Positions 11,301 through 25,500 of a DNA stretch of 64,000 nt are shown piece by piece. Source of the DNA: Catonia carolina. Lineage: Eukaryota; Arthropoda; Insecta; Hemiptera; Achilidae. The translations under genes were made by a program, and so were the position numbers. Location of the stretch: assembly GCA_035578175.1 (NCBI GenBank), contig JAQMRL010000001.1:436950639-437014638 (forward strand), read 5' to 3'. Within the stretch, counting starts at the first letter, position 1. Every line of letters begins with the position of its first letter. The notes under the pieces were generated by a model. The model worked only from the letters and a program-made list of their open reading frames with translations, searched no databases and was not told the DNA's origin.

Positions 11301-14300
11301 TCATCCAATAAAATTACCTTTTTAGCATAAATATTTTAAAATTTACTGCTATCCTATTCAAAGTTTCACGAAGAAATCCTACCATTATTTTTGTTTTTAC
11401 AAATTCTGTTCAGCCTCAAAAACCCAGGGTTATCTTTCTTAATTTTTTAGGAACAAATAACATGATATCAAGAAAAAAAAAACATGAAAAGTAAACCATT
11501 TAATTTCGATTTATCTTGTTTGTTTGTTTAGGTCATCAGCCGAAAGGCTGGTTTGAACCTGTAGAGGTTTTACTAAGTAAAACGAGGAGTAAGGTGGTTT
11601 ACCTTGCCTTCTTCACTGAGTGGAAACGTACGCTTATCAGCATGCCGAGCTCTCTGAAAAGCACATATTTTCCACTCTGCAAATGACACCTTCACTTCAA
11701 TCACCACAGGGTCTGGCTGTATAATGAAATTCGTAATTTTCAGGGGAGATAACTCTGATTAGTGTCTATTACACCTCTACCTCTTCTGTTTTAAAATGGT
11801 TCAGTCATTTAATTGGCTGACCATGTGTTAAGAAACAGAACTATTTATTTTAGCCCTGCAACGAACAGATTGACTGTGAAAAATTTGACACTCCACCTGT
11901 CTGTTATGGGCAGCCATTTATCTTAGTTTTACTAATTTTGTGCACATCATTTTCATAAATTTTTTCTTCTTCTTTTCCTCTTCTTCAGTTTCAAATTATG
12001 TCTCTTTTGACACTGATGACCAACTATTTTTCTATAGTTTGAAACGAGTTAGATAAAAAATTACTCATTAATGTCAGAGGTATAGTTTTACCCTGAAGAA
12101 GAGAAAAATGAGTTTTTCGGGGCAAGAGCTGGGAATTGATGTCATCATTTCCGAAAAAGTGGAGTTTAAAAGGCTGAATTATTATGGGGAAATAAGAAGG
12201 ATGCCTGAAGGTAGATTCCCTTAGAAGATATGAAGGTGGATGCTGGATACAAGGCATGGGAGAGAAACAATTGTTATGGGGAAATAAGAAGGATGCCTGA
12301 AGGTAGATTCCCTTAGAAGATATGAAGGTGGATGCTGGATACAAGGCATGGGAGAGAAACAATTGTTATGGGGAAATAAGAAGGATGCCTGAAGGTAGAT
12401 TCCCTTAGAAGATATGAAGGTGGATGCTGGATACAAGGCATGGGAGAGAAACAATTGTTATGGGGAAATAAGAAGGATGCCTGAAGGTAGATTCCCTTAG
12501 AAGATATGGAGATAAATGCTGAATACGAGGCATAGGAGAGAAACACCGAGGTTGTCCTGGTAGGAGAGTGTTTGTCGGGCGATGAGGCTAAGACATTTGA
12601 GGGAGGATGACTGGCAGCGTAGGGTTGAATAGAGAAACACCAAAACCCCAATAGAATAACCCTAATTACCTCTAATATTCCCTAATAACCCCTAATAGAT
12701 AAGAGAAATACTAGGTTGGTTAGGGTGGGAGAAACACCGAATGGAGTAATCCATTCACAAAACATATAAATGTAAAAGAAGAGAAAGAAGAAATAGATGA
12801 AGATAAAATATACGAAAATAAGCGCGTGGAATTATGCCGAACACTAAATGTAATTCCCTTAACGGACATTAATATACATTTTCTGTTTATCAGAATTTGT
12901 ACTCGACTTTAAGACATTCAAAACTGAATAGGTAATGATTATTTATGTTTAATTTAACGCATAGTAATTTCGATTATTATACGACCAGAAATCGATGACA
13001 GAAACTAAGGAAAAAGCTTGTGATTACAATTTTTGAGCGAAACTATTTTTAAAAATCCCAAAAAGTCTTAATTTACTGAAATTTAATTTTCTTAACTTTG
13101 GTTCGCGAAATGACTGAGACGAATTTAAATAGTATAAACAGGAAGGAAAGGTTTTAGTGCTTACATTAAAGTAGCAATAACTCATCCTTTCCCCCAACAA
13201 GACACTAAAGGAACTAAACTCCTGGGACGTTTTTAGGTTACCCATTTAGAGGAATATGGTATTTAGACGCAGTTTGTAGGTTGGGTTAAAATGTTTTTTC
13301 TTGAAAATTAATGCTCATTCTAATAGAACGTTGCAGACTAGGTTAAACTTTAAAATTTTGTGTAAGTTTTAAAATCTAAAACATTCTACACTTTAGCTTT
13401 TAGAGATTGTTCATTTAAGATTTTTTTCAAAAATTGACATATTTCTCTTTTTGTTTCAAGTTATTTCATAGCTAGCTTTTTTAAAATAACTTAAGATATA
13501 TAATAGTTCTGATTTATAATTATATCTCCACACCCTAAATGAACTGAAGTTGACATATTTAATAATTTATTTGGGACAAGGTTGCTTTTGTTGCTATTTA
13601 GGTCAACAGTGAAATGAGTGTTTTGAACCGCTGTACTTTTTACTAAGAAAAATGAGAATTGAGGTTGTTGATCATTGTCTTAATTATTAGTTTTAAAAGT
13701 ATTCGAAGAGAGCAACGGAGGAGAAATGATTAAGTGATAGACAGAGCAGGAGAAAAGTTGTGGTAGGCCCAACCAAAGGAAACTTGGAAGAAGGATAAAA
13801 ACCGATGTTAATGTTGAAACTAGATCTGAATTATTTTGCGTGCAGTGATGAACTACGTATTTTCTCTACTGTGTAGACTATCATTTATAGTACAAAAATT
13901 TTATAACTTTGTAAGTTTTAAATGAATTTAGATAAAGATTAACACTATGTTTACGTTGTAATGATGAAATCGAATAAATCCATGCTTGAAGAGCAGCATT
14001 ACAAAAAATGCAGTAGAATGAGAAAAGATTAAAAAAAAGTATCATTGTAATGGTGTAATTTTTTCTTTTTTTACTTTCTCTTTCCTTATATGAATATATA
14101 GAGAAGGGAAGTATTGTTTTCATCCTGATTTTTTTAAATCGACATTTCACCGGATATACACGTTTTCAGGCCCTCTGAACCCAAAAAACATGTTTTTAGT
14201 CATGGGTATGGGTCAACCTATAATTATCTATAGGGAAGCCTATAATTATTTGGGAACCCGAGTCAATTGCAATCCAAGGTCCAAGCCACCTGCCAGAAAT

Positions 14301-17300
14301 AAAGATCAGAATTGAAAAGGCCAGGGCAGCATTCCTAAAAATGAGACCTCTTCTATCGGTCCGCGACCTGAGCCTCGAAACTAGGACTCGCCTCGTGAAG
14401 TGCTACGTCTTTTCCATCCTCTTGTATGGGGTGGAGGCGTGGACACTCACCAAAGAATGTAAGACCCGTCTACAAGCGTTTGAAATGTGGACCTACCGGA
14501 GGATGCTTCGAATACCGTGGACAGACAGGGTCACAAATATGGAGATCCTCAGAAGAATGGGGAAAGAGCTGGAAATCCTGCTGAGCATAAAGATAAGAAA
14601 ACTGACATACCTTGTACACATCATGAGGGGGCCTAAATATGAGATTCTGCATCTCATAATTCAAGAAACTCGTTGGTAAACGCTCGGTGGGACGCAGACG
14701 AATATCCTGGTTAAGAAACCTGAGAGAAGCGTTTACCTGCTCATCGCATGATCTTTTCAGAGCAGCAGTGGACAAGGTGCGACTGACCATGATGATAGCC
14801 AACCTTCGTAATGGAGAAGGCACCTGAAGAAGAAGATGGGTCAACCGGAAGTAGGTTAGGAGTTTATTCGTGCGATTTTTAATTTTTGTGCTTTTCTTAA
14901 AAAACGACTCCTATGATTTGTTTAAAAATCTCCTTATTTACTACATTTTTATGCTCTACAAGTTAGGGTAAGCTCCATGTCTACTAGAATTCTTGGGAGT
15001 TCTGTGCTATCATGGTTAAAAATTTTCTTGTTTTATAAGGTTGCAGCCTTAATATGCAGTCCAGAGCAAAGATCTATATTTGGAAAGTTGTAAGAAATTA
15101 CATTGTTTACTAATGATTAAACATGTATGTTATATTTTCATTATTTACTTTGGCAAGAGAAAAAAAAATTAAATGTTTTATAAAAAAATTGGAACAACTA
15201 GGCATACAACTTAATCTTTACTAGCACTAACGTATTACCAAATTCAGGTACTCTGAAGTAATAGATTAAATGAGTCAATAAGTTGTATTGCTGCAACGTA
15301 AAACAAACTGCATTGTTGTAAAATAACAGCTGATTTTAAAATGCTTTTGTCGAATAAATTTATAATACAATATTTAAATAATTGTTTCAGCAAATTTATT
15401 TTGTTCATGATACTGGCTGATATAAAGACTGGTAGCTGAATTTTAGTTAGTTAAACATTAACATAGCCATTTATTTGTTGTATTATTTATTTATAATTAT
15501 TTTTTTCTCATTATTATCATGTCTTACCACCGTTTAAACTTAGTTATTAGATACTTTGTGATTGAAAAATGGAATAAAATGGTTTATGCAGTGGGTTTAT
15601 TGCTACATTTTTCATTGCTAACACAATTTTCCCAAAATTGCAACTTTGAACGCTTATAACTAAAACACGAAGACATCTATTGAAAAACGGTTTGCGCCAT
15701 TGTTTTTGTCTTAAATTTCACATTGAAATGACGTATCACACGACCAATATCTTATTTTAAAAAATAAAGTTGAATCCAATATGGCGGATCCAAGATGGCG
15801 GACAAAAATTTCAAAACCAAAAAAAAGTTGAATTTTTAAAAATATGCAGATCCGCATAAGCAATACGTATTTAAGCAATACGTAATTGCATAAATACGTC
15901 TCAGTTACGCAATATAAAGCTGTTTCCATACTTAAAAATCACCCTGTAATAACTGGAATTTCTAAAATTGTTATCATTATTTCATTTTAATAGTTATGGT
16001 CCTTAGACTGCAATATGAACACATAAATCAAAGAGAACAAAATTTATAAAAACTTACGTGAAAAATAGGTGGACTACTTCACCAAGAAATCCAAATCGAC
16101 GCAATGATGTATGACCGTGAACTTCACAAATTGCTCTCAATAAACACGCTTTACCATCCATTCCAAAATTAGCTAAAAAGTCCTCCAGCAATATGTACAG
16201 TAACGCCCTGAAATAATTTACAAATTATTACGTTTAGTCCCAGCATTATCATTTTTCATTGTAAAAATTTATTTTATAAACATAATAATTAGTGCTCGTA
16301 ACATAATGAGTATTGTTTTTAACGATAAACATTAGGATGTTATAGATTCATTTCGTAGTTACCTCATTCACGTCAGCATTAACTTGATTCTATATGCCTA
16401 CAAAAAAACTTTATCTCCATCCTCAAAAATATAAAGTAGCAACCTATTACGTCATAACTACTTGGATTTGATCTTTCTAACGATTCTTCGGTCGTCCCAA
16501 ACTTCTTTTGCCTTGTAATATATATTTTTACCAACCAGACGGGGATTCTCGTTACTTGAATGTAATATGTGATGATACCATCTCTTTCTTTCCATACTCT
16601 GTAATTCTTTTAAGTAGAGGTTGAAAATTTAGTTCACCTCTAATATCCACACTCCTTCTATCCGACGACTTGATCTTCTAGCCAGCTACTGATTTCAATA
16701 GCCTAATTTCCAAACGCTGAGATGAGAATATGGAAAATATCAGAAACTTTCAAAAAGTAGCATAACATTGAGTTGAGTGAAATCACGAAACAAATAAATT
16801 ACATGCTATTTACGTATATGCGTAACTAACCTAAAGTTGTTACGTGAAACTAATAATATATTTTTCTCACAACAAAGACAAAAATAATAGTTGAAATTTA
16901 AGAAAAAAATATAAAATAATTATATTTAATATTTAAAAATTAACGGTTTTAAAACCATTTATTTATTTATTGTTCTGCGATTAATACTTCTTAAAAAGGT
17001 AAAAGATGATAAAGAAGTAGGTACTAACAATAAAGTTACTAATTATAACAATTTTTTTTTTATTTATTATTCCTAATTTGAGTACGTTGCAATCCGTTCA
17101 ATTGAGAACAATAAGCAACCCCATGACCCAATGAGATGAGGATGATGTGTATGACGTGTACATGAGGTGTAGTCTTGTACAGACTCAGGCCGACCATTCC
17201 TGAGAGAGTATGGTTAATTGAACCCCAACCATCAAAGTACACCGGTACCACTGTCTAGTACTCAAATCCGTATAAAAGTAACTACTTTTACTAGGATTTG

Positions 17301-19503
17301 AACCAGGAACCTTCGTCTCCAAAAATCAGCTGTTAAACAGCTTATTTTGGCGACGACTTTACCTCTAGACCAACCCGGTGGGTTTTTTACTAAATAAAGA
17401 CAAAAAAACATGTAATTAGAAGAAAGTTACAAAAAAACCGTTTCGTAATAATAAAATAACACTGAATAATCAAAGAAGAAACCTTAGAAAATTATTTTCC
17501 TAATTTGAATAAATTTTAAATATTTATAGAATAAAAAACGATAAATTTACATTTTCAGTATAAATTAAATAACATGACGATAAAAACAAATTCAATTAAC
17601 TGTTCTTGAGATCATTTTGCTCTCTTTATAATATTATGTACATATTAAAATTACGGCCCCATTGAGGTTTTTGCTTCTAGAAACAAATCCTACCCCACAA
17701 ATTACAGATTTAAAAAATAATAATTTGTTTAACTTTGCTGTGGAATAAGAATCAGCAGATAAAGAACACATTACCTATATCGTAAAGTAAAAATGGTAAT
17801 AGTAGTTTAGAGTCGAACAACACCCTGTGACATGCTCCAATAAAAAATCAAAATTTTGTTTTTGAATTTAATTTTTGTACTATTAATGTCTGCCCATAAC
17901 AGACAATTGGAGTGTCAAATTATTTTCACTCAATCTGTTTGTTGCAGGGATAAAATAAATATTTCTGTTTAAATATTTCTGTTTCTTATCACTCATGGTC
18001 AGTCAATTAAATGACTAAATCATTTAAGAATAGAAGAGGTAGAGGTGTAAAAGACACTAATCAGAGTATCTCCTTTGAAAGTAATGAATTTCATTATACA
18101 GCCAAACCCTGTGGTGAATGTGTCATTTGCAGAGTGGAAAATATGTGCTTTTCAGAGGGCCCAGCATGCTGATAAGCATACTTTTTAACTCGGTGAGGAA
18201 GGCTGGTAAACCACCTCACTCTTCATTTTACTTAGTAAAACCTCTACAGGTTCAAACTTTCGGCTGATGACCTAAACAGCACTATTAATGTACTTTTAGT
18301 TTAACATGTCGTTACACCATCGGTTATTAAGTCATCTTTGTATTGTTCTTGGTGAATCGGAAGAATTCATAATCCGTACTAAAGGAATATTAATTATGAT
18401 TTTAAAATTTGTCTATAAACCCACACAGCACTTTTTGAGAAGCATTGGTGTAGGGACGCGTCTGTCATCAACCAGGGTAATTAGGCTAACCAGTGAACGG
18501 AATAACCGTTGGTTATTATTAATATTATTTTTTATTATTCCCCTATAGGAGAGCGAATGAACTTGAATCATGATTTCACTTTGGGTTGTTCCTCCTCTTC
18601 TCTTCCCAAAATCTCTTTATCCTCTCGGAACGCTTCTTCTTCCGTTCATCTGTCCACCTGTTTCCCGGTTGTCGTGGTATTCTTTGCTGGAACTTTACAT
18701 TTATGATTTTATTCCGATATCCGGTGTGGTCTTCGAGATTTTCAATTTTGATCTGTTATAGGTCCATTTCGACTTCTTTCAGCCATTCTGTACCGGTTTC
18801 ACTTTTTGTTATAATGTCGAGTAGTTTCTTTACGATTCTGGAGTTTTCCATCCTGTAGATATGTGTGTAAAACTTTGCTCTGCGTTTCCTGATTTCTTCT
18901 GTAATTGTGTTGGTATTTTTGTAGAGCTCATTCAGCAGAGGTCTCTTCATCTAAATGCCGTTTTTATTGATGGCCCCATAAATTTTCCTGAGTAGTTTTC
19001 TTTCCTGCTTTTCCATTTCCCTAATTTAGGAATGGCCTTCAATTACCATTGTTTCGGCTGCGCAGATTGCTCCAGGAAGAATCACAGTCGTTGGTTATTA
19101 TATTATTATTATTAGTCGTAAAGCTCCCGAAGTGGAAGACGCTAAGTAAATCTGGTTTGTTTTGGGATTTCTTGTCCTTTTTATCTGCCCACCAGTTTTT
19201 CTTTCTTTGTGAGAATTCAGCTTTTCTTTGTTCACTTCATTTTGTTCCGGTTTTTGGAGCTTTTGTCTCTGGTTTAACCTCCCATTTTTTAACTTTTGTT
19301 TTAAAATAGTCTCACATGAGAATTTCTTCTTTGGTGATTTTGGCCAATTCTAAATCTTTTTTAACATTTTGTATCCATTCCATTAACAAGTGCCCATTAA
19401 CAAGTGATGACACATATTTTACTATTATCTTTGTGAGTCTATTGTCAGGAAGCCTCATTATGTGGCCATAAGATTGAAGGCGTCTTTTCCTCATGTCTGT
19501 CTC

Positions 19504-19546
<43 letters not shown>

Positions 19547-22500
19547 GTCTAGTTCATTGGTTAGTGGAGCTGAGTGAGGATGAACAGCGCAGTTGATAGT
19601 TGATAGTATATGACAGCACGTTAAAGACTGTAGTAGGAAATGCTGCAGCAGTAGCACGTCTATTCCTAGCATTTTCTCTTATCAGGTCCAAATTATCTGT
19701 TTCCTGTGCGTCACCTGATCACTAGCTAATAATTGTAATATTTTATTGGATACATAACGTGGTGAAGTAGTAACGAATCACAAAAAATTAAATAAAAAAT
19801 TGTTGGTGAATTTTCTGCACTATTAGAAAAACTAGGCGTGCAAAATAAAGAGCATTTTTATGCGGTGGACATTCATACCATATTGATATAAATGGAGCTA
19901 CGTTAACGATTGATTTTCTTTTTGTATTTTATCCAGGGTATGATATCCTACCCTATTTCACAGTGATACAATCAACGGATAAAACGTTTGACAGAGCAAA
20001 ATTTCGCTGTAGGCGCATAGTATTTATTTCTCCCACAGGAAACTGTGGTACATATTATTATACATTTTTTCTTTTACCAATTCATTTGCTTAAATTTCCA
20101 CTAAATTATATTACTAAGTAAAAACTCATTCAGTACATGAAATGTAGTTTAAGGTAAATTTTTACTCATACGGAAACAAAATTTAACTCTTGATCAGATA
20201 CAAAAATTTTAGACAGAAAATTAAACTAAAAACTAAAAAAATGATTAGGCCTAGTTTATTTTAAGTCGTATCAACAGCTTGGTCATTAGTACTGCACATT
20301 GAGTTGCACAACTTCCGTATTTGATTTTTAAATCGCTGAGTGAAATTTCATTTTAAGGAGGTGAAATTTCATTTTAAGGAGATGACGTAACCAGTGGTAC
20401 ATTATCCAATTATAACTTCGGGTATTGTCCGTTATTCAGACCAAGAGGTCTCTACTCCATTTTCGCTTTAAACGACGTACAGGTGGAATATTCCTTGTAG
20501 CTAGAACACGGGCTAGTTGGTTTGGATAGTCATCTAGTCTTTAGTGAAATGTACTATACAAGGACATACATAGCTCCTTTACTGTAGGAATTTTGAAATC
20601 GTCGTGGAGGGTTTTATTGCTAACATGAAAAGGAGAGCCAGAAGCAAGTTTTAAGAATTTTGATTGATTACTTTGATTGATTTTGATTTAAATTACTCTC
20701 TGCCGCTATTCCAGAGCTGGACACCATTTCCAGTTTGGTCCAGTCCAATTTACAAGTTTTGATTGGTCCATTTCCAAGTCCAGATTGGTCTTAATAGGGA
20801 TTCGTACATTAAAATCTTGGAGTGGAGGTTCAATTTTGATCCGGGGTTAATTAAGCAGAAGAAGCTTCTGGCGGCGGTTAAGTTCTAAACGTTTTGTACG
20901 CAGATGATTCTTCCAAGTTAGTCGCCTGTCAAGCCATAAACCAAGATATCGCACCACTATGGCTTGGGAGATATGAATGTTATTCAGCATCACGAGTAGA
21001 CAAGTTTGACATCGTAAGGTAAACGTAACCTTTCGTTACGTTAGGAATTTGAAATTTTTTTGTTATATTGAATATTATTTGGGGGTGTGGGAATTAGTAG
21101 AAATACGTGGGATGGGTGGGAAGAGTGGATGAACGGTGATTAAAGAGTGCAGTTTTTATCATTAACCCACAGTTAATTCGGCATGTCTCTCTCTTTCACC
21201 GATTCATAATCAGGGAAGGACTGAGTTTGTTTTTTTTACTGACCCATAAATAAATTTTCGTATACTTTAACAGAATATGGTAATCTAACAATAGTTTTTG
21301 CTTAACAAGCCAGGGTAATCTACAGTGGAATACAGAGCTAATTACATAATATTTAACCAGATGTTTTAAATTAAAACTCAGGTTACAAATTAACAGAATA
21401 AATTGTTTATGATATAAATTGCAAACGGAAAATTTTTATTCAATTAAATTACTATTGAGTAGTACCAAGAATCTGTAATTTATTTTATGACGTTTAATTA
21501 AAATGCATAAGTACTATATTTTCTTGTTCAACAACTTTTAAGTTCGCTTGGTCGAATTTGAAGGGATTGGTCATTCAATTTATAATACTTATGGTGTCAC
21601 GTGACCTGACCCAGACCTACCATCCCAACCGGTTTACATGCATTTAATCATATTTAAATTTAAATACTGAATTATCTTTTCTGGGAAGTTACGTGCTAAA
21701 ATTTAAGTTGGTTTTCCCTATTCATTCTAAGTTATTTATTTTCTTGATAGGATAGTGCAGGCCATAGTTATCAGTGTACATCTTTATTTGATTATTAAAG
21801 TAAAAAAATTCAAACGAATTAATTTTTTTATCCAGTCATTAATTAAATTGCTTTCTCTATTTCATAGAAGTACTTTATGAAAATAGGTCAGAATATGAGG
21901 GTACAAAAACCTTTGTGCTTAGTTTTGTTTTAACTACAAGCTTAACAAAGTTGAGTAACTTTGTTTTGCGAGTGCGTTCCTTTAAATGTAATTGAGAATT
22001 AATTTTATCTAACCCAGATTGTTTTGTTAGTTAAACTTTTCTAATTATTGTGTACTTTTAGTTTTAGTTTAACTTTTTAATTGTTACATTATTTCTTTGA
22101 CAATCGTTTGTATTGCTGTACTGTACAGGCAGACAGAAATGTTAATAAATAAAGTTTAAAAAGGTGTTTTTTAACAAAGTTTTAGGCTGCTTAACGGTTC
22201 CTAAAATTTACATGTGTTTTTCTATTTTTGTTAAAAATTACGTAGCGTTCAATTTTGGGTGGAATTGTTTTTACACTTTTTGATTGAAAATTTAGGTGTT
22301 ATTACAATATTTTAACAAGTTCTAAATACGATGCTAACGGTTCTAAAACTTGAATTACTTGCTGGAGCTTACAGTCATCACTACAGTCCTACAATTGGCC
22401 AAGAAGATCCCTTGAACAGAGACTTTCTAAACGTCAGTGCTGAAACCTTATAAGAAATAAATATGACCTGTAATATTGCCTAGGCTATAACTTAATTACA

Positions 22501-25500
22501 TAACTAGAAATGTTTGATTTACTGTAATTACGAATGAATCGCCTTCTTTACTATTACAGTCATCGGCGTGTTTATTTTCAGTCTTTTTAGTATCTACCTA
22601 ACCGTTTTATATTTTTACCAGGTGTCAACAAAACTGTTGAAGAATAGCTTTTTCACGTTCTTTATTCTACGAATTGTGCAAAGACAAATATCACAGTAGT
22701 TAGCCAATTGCTCCTGTCTTTTGTTAAGAGGCACGGATAGGCATTTTTGTTTAGCTCCAACTTTACAACATTTTGTTATACTGCGTTCAGCACTGTGAAT
22801 AGTTCGACCACGTTTTCGAGAAACCATGCTCACTGATGCTTTCCCCCTTTACCCCTTGATGCAAACAAAAGCAAACTCGTAACTCAAGTGACTATAATAT
22901 ATTTATACGTATGCTAATTATAAATACTTTATACTTAAAATAAATAATTTATCATGAACATAATCATAACAAATATATTTTACACACTGTAAAAAATAAA
23001 ATAAATTATAAAACTTACCGTTCCCCTCCGTGTAAGTGGGGCGTTTGCGGCTGGGGTTCTGAATCTGCATTTCGAGATCGTCTTCTTTTTTTGTCCATAA
23101 ATCTAGCTATATAATCGGCTACCATAATGCCCATACTTCGACCCATACTTCTAGCTAATAATGGTGGTAATACACCATATGGATTCTGATTATCTGTTAA
23201 TCCTAATACATCGAAATCAACTGAAATTTAAAAGAAAAGATTACATTAAGCAAAAACACAAAACTGTACCTAATTGTTGTCAGACAAAAACTAAAATAAG
23301 CATTATAATATAATAAGCATATTATAATTATATGGTTATAGTCAATATTATTCCTGCAAACACAATAAATGACACAGCACTGAGAAATGTCTGATCTAAA
23401 GTGTACCTTATTAATTAATTAATATAATAATATATTGGAGAGCTCAGATCAGGAAATTAAAAAGAATTGTAAATAACCACAATATTTCTTTTAATTAAAA
23501 AGTAATTTGTTTCGTAACTAACATTACATTAAATACACCAAAAAAAAAAATCAGTTACCTATACAGTTTTCTAATTTTTTTTAAAATTAAAAAACTAAAA
23601 ATGTATTTTTCTGATTTGCAACATTAATTTCTTACTTTATTATTGATTAGCTACTCTACTTCCTTCGATTAATAGGCTGCATTTGAGTGTCTTTTTTAAA
23701 ATTACTGATCACATAGTAATTTATATTTAAGTATTTCAGATAAGCTTACACTTTTTATTTTCATTTCAGTTAACCTATGACTGCAATTATCATGCATGTG
23801 TTTCTCCTTGCTTGAGTTCTTAATTTGGAAATTTAGTTTTCTGTCCTTCATTTTTTCATTATTTGCGAAAATGCTTCCTTTCCTTCATAGCTGTACTACA
23901 GTCTTTGTTTACTTCTAGAACCCCGTTATATTCGTCAATTTTTACAGAATTCATTTATATCTCTCATAACATCTTTTTCTACGTTTAGTCTCATTAGCTA
24001 TTATTTATGTTTCTCTGAACCATCTTGGTTTGCGTTTACAGTCATACAGCTTTTTAAATATTCGTTTTATAAGTCTTTCGTATGTCCATAACAGACAGGT
24101 GAAGTGTTAAATTATTTACACTCGATCTGGTAGTTCCAGAGCTTCAAAACATGGTGGGCCAATTATAAGACTGAAGTACCTAAGAACAGAAGAGGTAGAG
24201 GTTTAAAAGGCACTAGTCAGATTTATATCCTGTGAGAGTAATGAATTTCGTTATACAGCCAGACCCTGTGGTGAATGAAGTGAAGTTGTCATTTACAGAG
24301 TGGAAAATATGTGCGTTTCAGAGGGCCCGGCATGATAAGCGTACTTATCCATTCAGTGAGGAAGGCATAGTAAATCACCTCACTCCTCTCTTTACTTAGT
24401 AAAATCTCTACAGTTCAAACCAACCTTTCGGCTGATAACCTAAACAACAATGCTAGTATAAATCTAGAATGAAAACTAGAAATTTAATCCAGTACCTCAT
24501 GAGTCGAATATTTTACTGATTGAGTGATAACATCTCTGATCAATGAATTTTGTTTAATACAAAATTTACAATTTTTCAAAGAAAAACTCCGCTCAATATT
24601 TTAAAATTATACGATACTTATCGATATCATGTATTGTTTTCGATATCATTTGTAACTTTTTTTAATACTGAATAATTTAAATTACAAATTGTGTTACTGC
24701 TTGTTCGTTTAACATTATTTGAAATGTTGAGTTAATGTGAAAAGTCATTTAGCTCGTAGCACATTCATTAGCTAATCATCAATCGATATCAGTAATTAAT
24801 CATTACAATGAACAATACAATAATTTGCTAAGTCAGCTGATACAATGAATAATTCATGAATGTAATTAACGTCATCGATTATTTTTTTAATTTGAATTCG
24901 CTAAAAATAACTCTAGAAGCAAAATCAAATTTGTTGAACTAACTTTCATAAGTTAATGTTTGTGATAGTCTACATATTTATAGGTCATTAGATATATTTT
25001 GATAGATTAATTTCTGAGTTTAACTTAATCAATGTATTTTATAAATTACTATATATTGATTATGTATTTAGCGAGTTAAGTAAGAACAGAAAGTGATGTT
25101 CTGTGGAGTTGACAGAAATGTTGACTGAAAAAATTGGAATAGAGAAAGAAACAATGTAGTTAGATGGTAGCCGATAAATAAAACCATTTAAAATGTTTGA
25201 CAATTTCACTTAAGTGAAATAACAATTTGATATTCCATCAGATTTTTCTAAATAGCTGCAACAATTCTGACCTATTTGTGTCATATTTAAATATCGTATT
25301 ATGAAGTAAGTAACTCTAACGACAGATTATTTCTAGTAAAAAATATTTATACTTTCTTATGTACTGAAATCTAAGATAGAATTCAGGTAAAGTTACAAAA
25401 TTTCAATAAAGCGTTGATACTTATGCAACGTGCTACGTCAGAGTAAGAAATCGTTTAGAAAATAGAAACCATAATCGTTTAAGGTGAGACAGAATGATGG

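Noticed and set aside
12024..12651. Three overlapping minus ORFs with repeated peptide
   Set aside because: Produced by a 92-bp minisatellite; the unit is not a multiple of three, so the peptide repeats across frames.
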